DNA of 64,000 nucleotides from CAJPQU01 sp052170475 (GTDB lineage Bacteria; Bacillota; Negativicutes; Selenomonadales; Selenomonadaceae): the NCBI GenBank assembly GCA_052170475.1, contig JBQNAL010000001.1:1-64000 (forward strand). Direction: 5' to 3'. The notes below the pieces were generated by a model. The model saw only the letters and a list, made by a program, of their open reading frames with translations. It did not search any database and was not told where the DNA came from. This document shows, one piece after another, positions 1-8,991 of the stretch (positions are counted from its first letter, which is position 1; every line of letters begins with the position of its first letter). The position numbers and the translations under genes were made by a program.

Positions 1-769
1 CCACGACGATTACCGCAATCTTTCTTTCTTTATCGAGGAGATTGTCTTCACGCTGACCCGACAGATCGCGGGCGTCCTCTCGGGGCTTTCGGCTTACGCG
101 CATGTGGATGAGCCGGTGGTGCAGCGGGAAGCGCAGCGTCTCGTCTTTGCTTTTCTTCATCGGATTCCCCATATGCGGGACTACATCAATTCCGATTTGG
201 AGGCCGCCTTTGACGGCGATCCCGCGGCGAAGAGCCGGGAGGAGATCGTCCTTGCCTATCCGGGGCTTCTGGCGATTACGATCTACCGCATTGCCCACGA
301 GTTGTTCCTCCTCAAGGTGCCGCTGATCCCTCGGATCATGACGGAGTACGGACACAGCCAGACCGGCGTGGACATTCATCCCGGCGCGACCATTGGCCGC
401 TACTTCTTCATCGACCACGCGACGGGCGTCGTGGTGGGGGAAACGGCGGTCATCGGTGAGCATGTGAAGCTCTATCAGGGGGTTACCATCGGGGCGCTCT
501 CGACGCGCGGCGGGCAGAAGCTTCGAGGAGCCAAGCGCCATCCCACGATCGAGGATAACGTCACCATCTACTCCGGGGCGTCCATCTTGGGCGGGGAGAC
601 CGTCGTGGGGCATGATTCCGTCATCGGCGGCAATTCCTTTATCACGCGCTCCATCAAGCCCGGGACACGGGTCAGCATCAAAAATCAGGAGCTGCAGATC
701 GACGAACGGGGCGGAGACGCGTTTCAGGAAAAGGAGATCGTGCCGGGGGCGTGGTTCTATACGATTTGA
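1..769 (+). CDS. cysE: Serine O-acetyltransferase, 5' end outside window
   Basis: Makes O-acetylserine from serine and acetyl-CoA, the first step of cysteine synthesis in the cytoplasm. The reading frame is open from base 2, so the true start lies upstream; the GTG at 104 is internal. About 255 residues are visible. An alpha-helical N-terminal part precedes a left-handed beta-helix of hexapeptide repeats (from about base 370), with the family signatures DIHPGA, FIDHATG, VVVGETA and GVTIGALS; the His of DHATG and nearby Asp are the expected catalytic residues. It lies 89 bp upstream of mrp on the same strand and probably shares the terminator at 1735. The long N-terminal region fits the extended class of serine acetyltransferases. 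Confidence 0.9.
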   Translation, partial: HDDYRNLSFFIEEIVFTLTRQIAGVLSGLSAYAHVDEPVVQREAQRLVFAFLHRIPHMRDYINSDLEAAFDGDPAAKSREEIVLAYPGLLAITIYRIAHELFLLKVPLIPRIMTEYGHSQTGVDIHPGATIGRYFFIDHATGVVVGETAVIGEHVKLYQGVTIGALSTRGGQKLRGAKRHPTIEDNVTIYSGASILGGETVVGHDSVIGGNSFITRSIKPGTRVSIKNQELQIDERGGDAFQEKEIVPGAWFYTI

Positions 770-858
770 CCGTTTGATGGGGGCGTGGCAGAGAATAGGC
801 GGGTGTTTTCCTGTGGGATTTCTCGGCGTGGCCGGGGGAGGAAGGAGAGAAAGCGAAG

Positions 859-1701
859 ATGAACGAAGGAGAAACTTGCGGAAAGACATGTGATGCTTGC
901 GGTACGGCTTGCGAGGAACGGCAGTCGCCGCCGAATTTTCAGGAAAAACCGAATGCGCTTTCCAATGTGCGCCATGTGATCGCGGTCATGAGCGGCAAGG
1001 GGGGCGTGGGAAAATCGCTAGTGACGGCGCTGGCGGCGTCGATGATGAGCCGCGCCGGGTATCATGTGGGCATATTGGATGCGGACGTGACAGGGCCGTC
1101 GATTCCGAAAATGTTCGGCGTATCGGGTCAAATTCGCGGGACGGCTTCGGGCGCTTATCCGCTCCCGAGTGCCGGCGGCATTGATATCATGTCTGTCAAC
1201 CTCATGCTGAAAAATGAAGAGGATCCGGTGGTGTGGAGAGGCCCGGTCATCTCCGGGGTCGTCAAACAGTTCTGGTCGGAGATTATCTGGCAGGATGTGG
1301 ATTACCTCTTTGTGGACATGCCGCCGGGGACGGGCGACGTCCCTCTGACGGTATTTCAATCCTTGCCGGTGGATGGGATCGTGGTGGTGACCTCACCGCA
1401 GGAATTGGTGTCCATGATCGTCAAAAAGGCGGTGAACATGGCGAATCTGATGAAGATCCCCCTCCTCGGCCTCATTGAGAACATGGCATTTTTCCGCTGT
1501 CCCGACTGCGGCAAGGAACATCGTCTGTTCGGAGAGAGTCATCTTCCTACCATCGCCGCCCAGTACGGCCTGCCGGTGCTCGGCCATATCCCCATCGATC
1601 CCAAAATCGCCGCCGCCTGCGATCATGGGCAGGTGGAAACGCTGGACAATCATTGGCTTGATGGTCTGATGGGGAGATTGAAGGCATTGAAGAAGGAATA
1701 A
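859..1701 (+). CDS. mrp: Mrp/NBP35-family P-loop ATPase, Fe-S carrier
   Basis: Cytosolic ATPase of the Mrp/ApbC family, which carries and transfers Fe-S clusters. The deviant Walker A motif GKGGVGKS is at residues 46-53, the DMPPGTGD motif near 153-160 and the bridging CPDC pair at 214-217. The 280-aa length is normal. The N-terminus carries four further cysteines (7, 11, 14, 18), reminiscent of the N-terminal cluster motif of eukaryotic Nbp35, which many bacterial Mrp proteins lack. The ATG follows a purine-rich GGAGGAAGGAGAG site. It is followed by the terminator at 1735. Its place next to serine acetyltransferase, in the cysteine pathway that supplies sulfur for clusters, may be meaningful but is only an inference. 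Confidence 0.92.
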   Translation: MNEGETCGKTCDACGTACEERQSPPNFQEKPNALSNVRHVIAVMSGKGGVGKSLVTALAASMMSRAGYHVGILDADVTGPSIPKMFGVSGQIRGTASGAYPLPSAGGIDIMSVNLMLKNEEDPVVWRGPVISGVVKQFWSEIIWQDVDYLFVDMPPGTGDVPLTVFQSLPVDGIVVVTSPQELVSMIVKKAVNMANLMKIPLLGLIENMAFFRCPDCGKEHRLFGESHLPTIAAQYGLPVLGHIPIDPKIAAACDHGQVETLDNHWLDGLMGRLKALKKE

Positions 1702-1734
1702 GCGGGAAGCACGGAGCATGTTTTCTTAAATAAG

Positions 1735-1779
1735 ACAACCTGGGTCAAAGGAAAATCTTTGGCGCAGGTTGTTTTTTGT
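1735..1779 (+). terminator. Rho-independent terminator after mrp
   Basis: An inverted repeat with outer arms ACAACCTG and CAGGTTGT and an extended inner pairing (TCAAAG/CTTTGG) is followed by TTTTTTGTTT. It closes the cysE-mrp unit. Confidence 0.8.
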
Positions 1780-1796
1780 TTGGGTGAAAATACCTA

Positions 1797-1826
1797 TTGC
1801 TTACATGAAATTTTCATGATTATATT
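1797..1826 (+). promoter_or_regulatory. Promoter with 7-1-7 palindromic operator upstream of the TonB receptor genes
   Basis: A perfect palindrome with odd centre, CATGAAA-T-TTTCATG (1804-1818), fills the 18-bp spacer between a TTGCTT -35 (1797-1802) and a TATATT -10 (1821-1826). The 7-1-7 geometry is that of Fur-family operators, though the bases are not the classical Fur box. The leader to the receptor start is about 180 bp. I infer metal-responsive repression of the receptor genes; the regulator is not encoded nearby. Confidence 0.5.
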
Positions 1827-2011
1827 GATGAAGCGCGTTTGTAAAACAAATCAAATAGATGCACGAAACATGCGAAGAGGTTCGAGTGACGTCGGGGAGT
1901 CTGCGGTCTACCGTGACGGCGGACTCGATGTGCTTTCCTTGCCTGCGGGGCAAAGCGTTCGTTGGCCTTTTCGCATGGGTCAAAATAAAGTGAAAGAGGA
2001 GAGGTGTCAGG

Positions 2012-4174
2012 ATGACGAGAGAGAAATGGCTGACGGCGGCTGTGCTGGGGACGATCATGACGATGCGGATGACCATGCCGGTGTGTGCAGCGGCGGAGGA
2101 AGCGGGTGAGCGTTCCGGCGCTCTGGATCACTACGACATTGGCGATATGGTGGTGACGGCGCACCGAGACGAAGGAGAAGCCTTCGTCTCCCGCGAGGGA
2201 ACGGTCGGGATCTTAGGGACGCAGGATACGATGGATACGCCCTTTACGGTGACGAACATCACGGAAAAGACCGTTGCGTCTTTCTCGAATCCCACGCAGC
2301 CCTTGGACAGCATATTGGCGGGATCTCCCTCCATTCGCCAGTCGGGTAGCATCCTGCACAATGATTTTACGTTCCGCGGATTTCGCGCTAACGGGACAAG
2401 CTGCTATGTGAACGGCATCCCTGGGATATGGACGCAGTTCAATGCGCCCACCCACATCGTTGCCCGGGCGGAGGTGGTGGCTGGCCCGAACAGCGGTCTC
2501 AGCGGCACCGGTACGCACTACGAGTCTGACTCGGCGGGGGGCTTAGTGAATTTTGTCACCAAAAGGGCCGGAGAAGAGGATTTTAATCGCTTAACACTGA
2601 ACCACTCTGGGCATACGCTTTTCGGCGGCTATCTTGATTTCAGCCATCGCTTTGGGCGCAATCGCGACTGGGGTGCGCGGGTCAATATCGAAAAAGTGGA
2701 CGGCGAGACGGCGGTGGATGACCAGCGGGTTAAAGCCTCCAGCATTTATCTCAATCTCGATCACCGCGATGCGCGCAGCAAAACGAACCTTTTCACCGGC
2801 TATCGCGCGAATGAGATCCTCAACGGCCAGCGGTGGTTCAAATTGGGCTCTGCCATCACGCGGCTCCCGTCGGTGCCCGATCACAGCCGCAATTATTCCT
2901 TTTCCGGCATGGACAAGGCTTCCTACGGCTGGGTTTTGGCGCTCAATCACGAGCAGAAATTCAATGAGGACTGGAAATGGTTCATGAATTTCGGGTTACT
3001 TCACAATAAGTTGAACAAGAACGTGATGTATCAGTTCAGCGCGTTGACTATCCTCAAAGACAACGGTGATTTTACGATTCGGCAGCAAAGTACCACGACG
3101 CCGCAGCGTGCCTATTATTGGCAGGCCGGTGTGCACGGGACGGTATCCATGGGCGAGGCTGTCAACCATCTGACCTTGGCTGTGGATAAGGCGTGGCGCT
3201 TGCGTGATGCGACGAAGAACGGCAAGGTATGGACGCTTGGCACCGGCAATATCTACACGGGTATTCTCAATCAGACGGCGGCTGCCTATTCCGGCTACGA
3301 GAGCGCGTTGGCGAATAAGACGCGGATCGCGGGCATATCGCTGGTGGACTCCATCGAGTATAAAAAGGTGAATGTCCTCTTGGGGGTTCACTACCATACC
3401 TCTAACGTGGACGCATACAGTACGGCGACGGGCAAGAAAACGTCCAGCGTCAACAGCAGCGCGACTTGCCCGACGTACGCGTTCGTGTATAAGCCGACGG
3501 AGAATTTCTCGGTCTACGCGAGCCATGCGGAAAATTTCAACGTGGGTACCGTGGTTGGATCGTCCTATAAAAATCAAGGCGACATTTTGCCGCCCGCCAA
3601 GACAAAGCAGAACGAGATTGGCTTCAAGTACACGAACAAGGGATTCTTGGCCGCTTTGAGTTTCTTTGATATTGAGCAGGCCAATAACATCGATGTCCTA
3701 AAGGGCGGCAATCTTTATCAGCTGCAGGACGGACGACTGCGCCACAAGGGGGTAGAACTCGCCGTCAGCGGGCAGTTGGGAGACAAGTGGAATTTCTCCA
3801 CGGGACTTTCCTATTTGGACGCCACCTACGATAAGACGAAAAACGGGCAGTACGATGGCGTCATCGAGTCCGGGCGGCCGCGGTGGGCGGGATCGCTCAT
3901 GCTGCGCTACGACGCAGACGAATCTTTCGGCGCTTTCGGTCGGATCGTGTATACGGGCAGTGCGCCGGTTCTCTATGAAAAATTCTGGGCGCCTTCTTAC
4001 GCGGTGATGGACGTCGGCGTGGAGTATAAGACGAAGATCGATCGGATGCCGGCGAAGTTCAGCCTGACCTGCTACAATTTGTTCAATAAGTCCTACTGGA
4101 TGATCGCGCGGGGAGACAATCTCTACATGTCAACGCCGCGCACGTTGGCCTTGACGATGAGTGTGGATTTCTAA
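2012..4174 (+). CDS. TonB-dependent outer-membrane receptor (first of tandem pair)
   Basis: Outer-membrane gated channel for high-affinity, TonB-energised uptake, typically of siderophores or other metal chelates. The 720-aa protein has a Sec signal peptide (about residues 1-27, ending VCA), a TonB-box-like segment DIGDMVVTA at 42-50, a plug domain to about 185 and a long beta-barrel that ends, as expected, in an aromatic residue (VDF). The ATG follows GAGGAGAGG. It is a paralogue of the next gene: the plug regions align through PTQPLDS/PSQPLAN, PSIR, GVP/GIP and GPN motifs. The receptor pair precedes an oligopeptide/nickel-type ABC importer, so metal-chelate or metallophore uptake is the best guess; the ligand cannot be read from the sequence. 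Confidence 0.9.
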   Translation: MTREKWLTAAVLGTIMTMRMTMPVCAAAEEAGERSGALDHYDIGDMVVTAHRDEGEAFVSREGTVGILGTQDTMDTPFTVTNITEKTVASFSNPTQPLDSILAGSPSIRQSGSILHNDFTFRGFRANGTSCYVNGIPGIWTQFNAPTHIVARAEVVAGPNSGLSGTGTHYESDSAGGLVNFVTKRAGEEDFNRLTLNHSGHTLFGGYLDFSHRFGRNRDWGARVNIEKVDGETAVDDQRVKASSIYLNLDHRDARSKTNLFTGYRANEILNGQRWFKLGSAITRLPSVPDHSRNYSFSGMDKASYGWVLALNHEQKFNEDWKWFMNFGLLHNKLNKNVMYQFSALTILKDNGDFTIRQQSTTTPQRAYYWQAGVHGTVSMGEAVNHLTLAVDKAWRLRDATKNGKVWTLGTGNIYTGILNQTAAAYSGYESALANKTRIAGISLVDSIEYKKVNVLLGVHYHTSNVDAYSTATGKKTSSVNSSATCPTYAFVYKPTENFSVYASHAENFNVGTVVGSSYKNQGDILPPAKTKQNEIGFKYTNKGFLAALSFFDIEQANNIDVLKGGNLYQLQDGRLRHKGVELAVSGQLGDKWNFSTGLSYLDATYDKTKNGQYDGVIESGRPRWAGSLMLRYDADESFGAFGRIVYTGSAPVLYEKFWAPSYAVMDVGVEYKTKIDRMPAKFSLTCYNLFNKSYWMIARGDNLYMSTPRTLALTMSVDF

Positions 4175-4195
4175 GGAGGAGAGGAGAAAATCCTG

Positions 4196-6394
4196 ATGAA
4201 TAGGAAAAAATTGGCGATAGCGGTGGCCGGCACCTTTTTCGGGAGCGCCTTCTTTATGGCCGATGTCTACGCGGCGGAGCAGACGGCGGGCGCGAAGGGC
4301 GATGCCCTCGACAGCTATCACATAGAGGACGTGGTGGTCACCGGGGATCGTGATACGATGCCGGGCGGGCTCATCGGGCGGCAGGCGCGTGTGGGGGTCT
4401 TGGGCGAAAAGAGCGTCATGGAGATCCCATGGTCGGAGATGAGCATGACGGAGCGCATGATCGAAAATTATAACGATCCCAGTCAGCCGCTGGCGAATTT
4501 CCTCTTGAACAATCCTTCCATTCGGACGAGTACCAGCTCCCCCATGTATACCGATTTTTCCATGCGGGGCGTCAATATGAACGGCAACCACATGATGCTC
4601 AACGGCGTGCCGAGTCTCTTCTATCAGTTCTCCTCACCGCCCGCACACATCATTGAGCGCATGGACATCACCTCCGGCCCTAATGCCGCCGTCAACGGCG
4701 TCAGCATGTCGAACAACGGCACGAACGGCGGCGCGACGCCCGCTCCCGGTACCATCAACGTGATTTCCAAGCGCGCCAAGGCGCAGCCCATTACGCGCTA
4801 CACGCAGGTCTTTACCGGGAACAGTACGTTTGGTGAGTATATCGACATCGGGCGTCGCTGGGGGGAGAACGATGCTTGGGGGCTTCGGGTCAACGCCGAG
4901 TTCTTGCAGGGCGAGATGTCTCTGAAGGATGCGGAAAAAAACAGCGCGAACCTCTTCTTCAATCTAGACCATCAAGGGCGAAAGAGCCAGACGAATCTTT
5001 TTGCCGGCTACTGGGATCTTCGGGTCAATGGCGCACAGCGCTGGTTCACTTACACGGGACTGACGGATAAGCTGCCGCAGGTTCCCGACGCAAGCCATTC
5101 GTATGATTACGCCGGGACGACGAAGTGGATGTACGGGGAGATCTTGACCCTCAACCACGCCCAAACTTTCGATGATACGTGGAGCCTCTTCTTTAATGGC
5201 GGATTTTCACGGCGCGCCGGCAATAAGTGGAATTCGAGTGCCAGCTTGAAGTTTGACGCCAAGGGCAATTTCGTGGGCAATACGGCGCAGTGCATGGAGG
5301 AGTCCGGGCTCAATTCCTATTTGCAGCTTGGCCTCACAGCCAAGGCGACGACGGGGGCGGTCAAGCATGACATTTCGCTGGCCGTTGATCAGGCGTGGTC
5401 ACGCTACTGGAGCAGCAACAACAGTGGTCCCGCCGACCTTTATGGCGGCAATCTCTACGACGGGATCGTCTTTAAGAGCGGATTTTTCCTGCCGAAACTC
5501 ATCAAGGAAAGCCCTAAGTGGGAGGAAACGAACATCGGGATCACGCTGGCCGATGCCATGACTTTCGGGAAGTGGAACGTGTTGTTGGCGGCGTCGCAAA
5601 AACGGGAGGAATTTACGAATTTCGCCAATAAGACAGTCATCCGCAACAACAATATCCTGCCGACGTGGGGCTTTACTTACCGGCCGACGAACGATGTGTC
5701 GATTTACTACGGACACACGGAGAGTTTCTCCCGGGGCGCGGTGGTCACCAACAGCGGTAGTAAAAAGTACGTCAATAACGGCGATACGTTGGAGCCGGTG
5801 CGGAGCCGTCAGGATGAGATCGGCGTGAAGTACTTAGGAGGCAGCGTCCTTCATACCCTCGGCTTTTTCCAGATCGATGAGCCGAACCTCATCGACATTC
5901 CGGCGGGTGCGGGGTTCTATCGTCGGGCGGCGGACGGCAAGAACGTCTACCGTGGCGTTGAATACACGATGAACGGCAATCTGGCGCCGAAGTGGACGGT
6001 GACGGGGGGCCTTTTGTACTTAGACGCCAAGCGGGACAAAACGGTCAACGGCGCAAAGGATGGTCTCTTCGTGACCGGCGCGGCGAGATGGAGCGGCGTC
6101 CTCGGTTTGGAATATCGGCCGGACAAAGATTTCAGCATCTTGGGACGCCTTGTGATGACGGAGAAATGCTTCATTGAGAATACCTCGGGGCGGGGGAAGA
6201 TTGAGCTGCCGGGCTACGCGACCTTTGATTTAGGCGTGAAGTATAGCACACGTATCAATACCACGCCGCTCAAACTCAGCCTGATGTGCTACAACGTCTT
6301 TAACAAGAGTTATTGGATGGGTCGGGGCGGCTCCAGTACCTTTGGGCTGTCCATGCCGCGGACGTTGATGTTCTCGGCGCAGGTTGATCTGTAA
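4196..6394 (+). CDS. TonB-dependent outer-membrane receptor (second of tandem pair)
   Basis: A 732-aa receptor of the same subfamily as its upstream neighbour, from which it is separated by 21 bp carrying the ribosome site AAGGAGGAGAGG; the two are surely co-transcribed and probably arose by duplication. It has a signal peptide (about 1-27), TonB-box-like IEDVVVTG at 43-50, a plug with the PSIR and GPN motifs, and a barrel whose last residues are QVDL. The plug holds an insertion relative to the first copy around the loop SNNGTNGGATP. The divergence of the two suggests different ligands or different forms of one ligand. A hairpin after the stop (6403) may partly separate it from the ABC genes. 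Confidence 0.9.
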   Translation: MNRKKLAIAVAGTFFGSAFFMADVYAAEQTAGAKGDALDSYHIEDVVVTGDRDTMPGGLIGRQARVGVLGEKSVMEIPWSEMSMTERMIENYNDPSQPLANFLLNNPSIRTSTSSPMYTDFSMRGVNMNGNHMMLNGVPSLFYQFSSPPAHIIERMDITSGPNAAVNGVSMSNNGTNGGATPAPGTINVISKRAKAQPITRYTQVFTGNSTFGEYIDIGRRWGENDAWGLRVNAEFLQGEMSLKDAEKNSANLFFNLDHQGRKSQTNLFAGYWDLRVNGAQRWFTYTGLTDKLPQVPDASHSYDYAGTTKWMYGEILTLNHAQTFDDTWSLFFNGGFSRRAGNKWNSSASLKFDAKGNFVGNTAQCMEESGLNSYLQLGLTAKATTGAVKHDISLAVDQAWSRYWSSNNSGPADLYGGNLYDGIVFKSGFFLPKLIKESPKWEETNIGITLADAMTFGKWNVLLAASQKREEFTNFANKTVIRNNNILPTWGFTYRPTNDVSIYYGHTESFSRGAVVTNSGSKKYVNNGDTLEPVRSRQDEIGVKYLGGSVLHTLGFFQIDEPNLIDIPAGAGFYRRAADGKNVYRGVEYTMNGNLAPKWTVTGGLLYLDAKRDKTVNGAKDGLFVTGAARWSGVLGLEYRPDKDFSILGRLVMTEKCFIENTSGRGKIELPGYATFDLGVKYSTRINTTPLKLSLMCYNVFNKSYWMGRGGSSTFGLSMPRTLMFSAQVDL

Positions 6395-6402
6395 GGGTTT
6401 TC

Positions 6403-6436
6403 GAGGGGAGGCGGAAGCGTCTCCCCCCTTTTTTGC
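6403..6436 (+). terminator. Terminator or attenuator between receptor genes and ABC importer
   Basis: GGGGAGGCG and GCGTCTCCCC arms around a short loop are followed by CCTTTTTT. The gap to the next gene is only 75 bp with no clear promoter, so partial read-through into the ABC genes is likely. Confidence 0.65.
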
Positions 6437-6468
6437 GGTGATGTGTTGACGGATGAGGAGGTGATGCC

Positions 6469-8040
6469 GTGCAGCACGGGGTGTTTTTTCTTCGTAAATG
6501 CCCGGTTCTTTGGATCGTGACGACGCTCTTTATCGCGATGGTGTTGGCGGGGGTACTGTCGCCGCGAGAACAGGCACATCCCGATGAGATCGTGCTGGCG
6601 GCGGCGCGGGATCTCACCCCCGGGGAGAAAGATCCCTACTATATCAGCAGCATCGCTAAGGTCTGGGAACCGCTGATCGGGACGGACGACGACGGGCATA
6701 TTCGTGGCTGTCTGGCGGAAAGCTGGGAGAGCAGCGAGGACTGTACCCGTTGGCGCTTTAAGCTGCGACGGGGGATACGGTTTCAAGACGGCGAACCCTT
6801 TAATGCAGCGGCGGTCGTCCAAAATTATCGCCGCTGGGAGCGCATGGGCTATCGCTCTTCTACCTTTTACGGTTTTCTTCTGTCGCGGGTCTATCCGGGC
6901 TATCAGGAAATCCGTCAGATCGGCGACTATGAGGTGGAGATGCGCTTTGATCATCCGCAGCCCATGCTCATCTATCAGATGATCAACTTTTCTTCGCCCA
7001 TCTTCAGTCCGCGCTGCTTCGATGTGGAGAGCGGCGACTTCACCGGGTACGCGGTGGGTACCGGCCCCTTTGCCATCGTTGATCGAAAGCCGGGACAATG
7101 GGTTCTTTTGCGGCGCTTTGAGGGGTATCACGGCGATGTGGCGAAGAGCGAATACATCCGCCTCGTCAGTATGCCGAACACGGCCACGCGCTTTTCCGCT
7201 CTGAAGGCCGAGGAAATTTTAGGCGTTGTGGACATCGGCGCCATGGCGCCGTCCTTCACGTTAGAGCTTCTGCGGGATCCGCGGTTTGCCGTTTCCGCCA
7301 ATCGCAATACCATCAATCAGTATCTCACTGTCAATCAGGAGCATTGGCCCTTTTCTGATGGGCGGATGATCCGCGCCATCAGCCTTTTGATGGATCGGGA
7401 GGCCATCGTTCGCCATTATTTTCACCCTCAGTCGGAGCCGACGGTCAATCTGCTGAATTTTTGCAATCCCTTTGCGAAAACGTACCCGGTGACGCGCGAC
7501 GAGGCGGAGGCCGTTCGTCTGGCAGCCGCGGTCATGGGCGGCGAACGGTATCCAGCGAAGCTGCTCATCCCGCAGTATGGACTCAGCCGCTATTCCTATA
7601 AGGAGGTGGCCGAGTATTTGCAAATGGAGCTGCAGAAGCTGGGCATTGATCTTCGCATTTTGATTTTGGACAGTGCCACGCACGGACGGTATACCAGCGC
7701 CGGCAACTATGATTTTTCACTGGGCACCCGCGGGATGGCGAATTACGCGCCGGAGTCTTTGCTGCAAGGCTACATGACGGCGGAAGGAAGGGAAAATAAG
7801 CTGTACCACATCGGATATAAAAACGAGGAAGCCGAGGAAATTTTCCGCAAGCTCCCGGGTATGCTGGATATGGCGGAGCGGCGGGCGCTGTACGATCGAT
7901 TGCAGGACATCGCCGTCGCCGCGCCGCCGCTGATTCCCATTGACAGCGATTATAACGTGGTGGTGTACAATCAGACGGCGCTCACCGGGTACGGGGCGAC
8001 GACCTACGGCGTCACCATCGACAAGATTGCGAGGCGCTGA
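6469..8040 (+). CDS. ABC importer solute-binding protein, family 5 (NikA/CntA-like)
   Basis: Periplasmic binding protein of the peptide/nickel/opine class (SBP_bac_5), 523 aa. It has an N-terminal hydrophobic signal or anchor segment (about residues 12-30, no lipobox Cys), then family features: a WEPLIG segment near 62, LAESWE, the WRFKLRRGIRFQDGEPFNA core and VGTGPF. Start is GTG after GAGGAGGTGATGCC. It is the first gene of a five-gene importer whose other genes overlap or abut. The WRFKLR/FQDGEPF region and the gene order resemble nickel (Nik) or nickel-cobalt metallophore (Cnt/Opp1) systems; a dipeptide importer is possible, but placement behind two TonB receptors favours a chelated metal. 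Confidence 0.85.
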   Translation: MQHGVFFLRKCPVLWIVTTLFIAMVLAGVLSPREQAHPDEIVLAAARDLTPGEKDPYYISSIAKVWEPLIGTDDDGHIRGCLAESWESSEDCTRWRFKLRRGIRFQDGEPFNAAAVVQNYRRWERMGYRSSTFYGFLLSRVYPGYQEIRQIGDYEVEMRFDHPQPMLIYQMINFSSPIFSPRCFDVESGDFTGYAVGTGPFAIVDRKPGQWVLLRRFEGYHGDVAKSEYIRLVSMPNTATRFSALKAEEILGVVDIGAMAPSFTLELLRDPRFAVSANRNTINQYLTVNQEHWPFSDGRMIRAISLLMDREAIVRHYFHPQSEPTVNLLNFCNPFAKTYPVTRDEAEAVRLAAAVMGGERYPAKLLIPQYGLSRYSYKEVAEYLQMELQKLGIDLRILILDSATHGRYTSAGNYDFSLGTRGMANYAPESLLQGYMTAEGRENKLYHIGYKNEEAEEIFRKLPGMLDMAERRALYDRLQDIAVAAPPLIPIDSDYNVVVYNQTALTGYGATTYGVTIDKIARR

Positions 8041-8043
8041 CGG

Positions 8044-8991
8044 ATGGGTGAGTATGTACGGCAGCGGTTGCTGCTCTTTGTACCGACCCTTTTGGGCATG
8101 ACGATCCTCTCCTTTGCGCTGGGCTTCCTCTCGCCTTCGGATCCGGCGCTCGTGGTGCTGACGCTGGACGGGACGTCGGCGCCGACGGCGGCGGAGCTAT
8201 CGGCCAAGCGTCAGGAATTAGGCCTTGATCAGCCCTACGCGATCCAGTATTGGCATTGGCTGAGCGGCGTGTTGCGGGGCGATTGGGGCGTGTCCTTCAT
8301 CAGCGGCAAGGCGGTGTGGGAGGAGCTGACAAAGGCGCTGCCCGTGACGCTGGCGGTGGCGGCGCTGGCCTTCTTTTGGGCGATGCTCCTCAGTATTTTT
8401 TTCGGTGCGTGGATGGCGATCTATAAATATCGGCGCCCGGATCGCCTGCTTCTCCTCTTTTCCATGGCGCTGACCTCTCTGCCGGGCTTTTGGCTTGCCA
8501 TCGTGGCCATGCAGATCCTGTGCGAGGAGTACCATCTTTTTCCCACCAGCGGGTACGGGAGCATACGGCACCTCTTTTTGCCCAGTCTCGTCTTGGCGGC
8601 GGGGACGATCGGCGCGGTCATGCGCCTCATGCGCGACGCGTTGAGCAAAGTCTTGGAGGAAAACTACATTCTGACGGCTCGGGCGAAGGGGTTGCCCTTT
8701 CTTTACGTCGTCTATAAACACGCGCTTCCCAATGCCCTTATTCCCATCGTGACGATGTTGGGCAATTATTTTGGCGGCCTCTTGGGCGGTGCGGCGGTGA
8801 TCGAGCTGATCTTTTCCCTGCCGGGACTGGGGACGCTGATCTTAAACGCCGTAGAGGCGCGGGACTATCCCCTCATTCAAGGCTATGTCCTTTTGGTGGG
8901 GGCGATGGTGATCTTCGTCAATCTGACGGTGGACGTCCTTTACGCGGTGCTCAATCCGCGGCTGAGAGCGGGAGGCGAGGCGGATGGATAA
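8044..8991 (+). CDS. ABC importer permease (NikB/DppB-like)
   Basis: Inner-membrane permease of the peptide/nickel ABC class, 315 aa, with one N-terminal and about five further membrane segments. The EAA loop that docks the ATPase is visible around ARAKG and HALPNALIPIV (residues about 215-240). The N-terminal segment RQRLLLFVPTLLGMTILSF is typical of the DppB/NikB subgroup. It starts 3 bp after the stop of the binding protein, and the next permease overlaps its 3' end, indicating translational coupling. Confidence 0.88.
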   Translation: MGEYVRQRLLLFVPTLLGMTILSFALGFLSPSDPALVVLTLDGTSAPTAAELSAKRQELGLDQPYAIQYWHWLSGVLRGDWGVSFISGKAVWEELTKALPVTLAVAALAFFWAMLLSIFFGAWMAIYKYRRPDRLLLLFSMALTSLPGFWLAIVAMQILCEEYHLFPTSGYGSIRHLFLPSLVLAAGTIGAVMRLMRDALSKVLEENYILTARAKGLPFLYVVYKHALPNALIPIVTMLGNYFGGLLGGAAVIELIFSLPGLGTLILNAVEARDYPLIQGYVLLVGAMVIFVNLTVDVLYAVLNPRLRAGGEADG

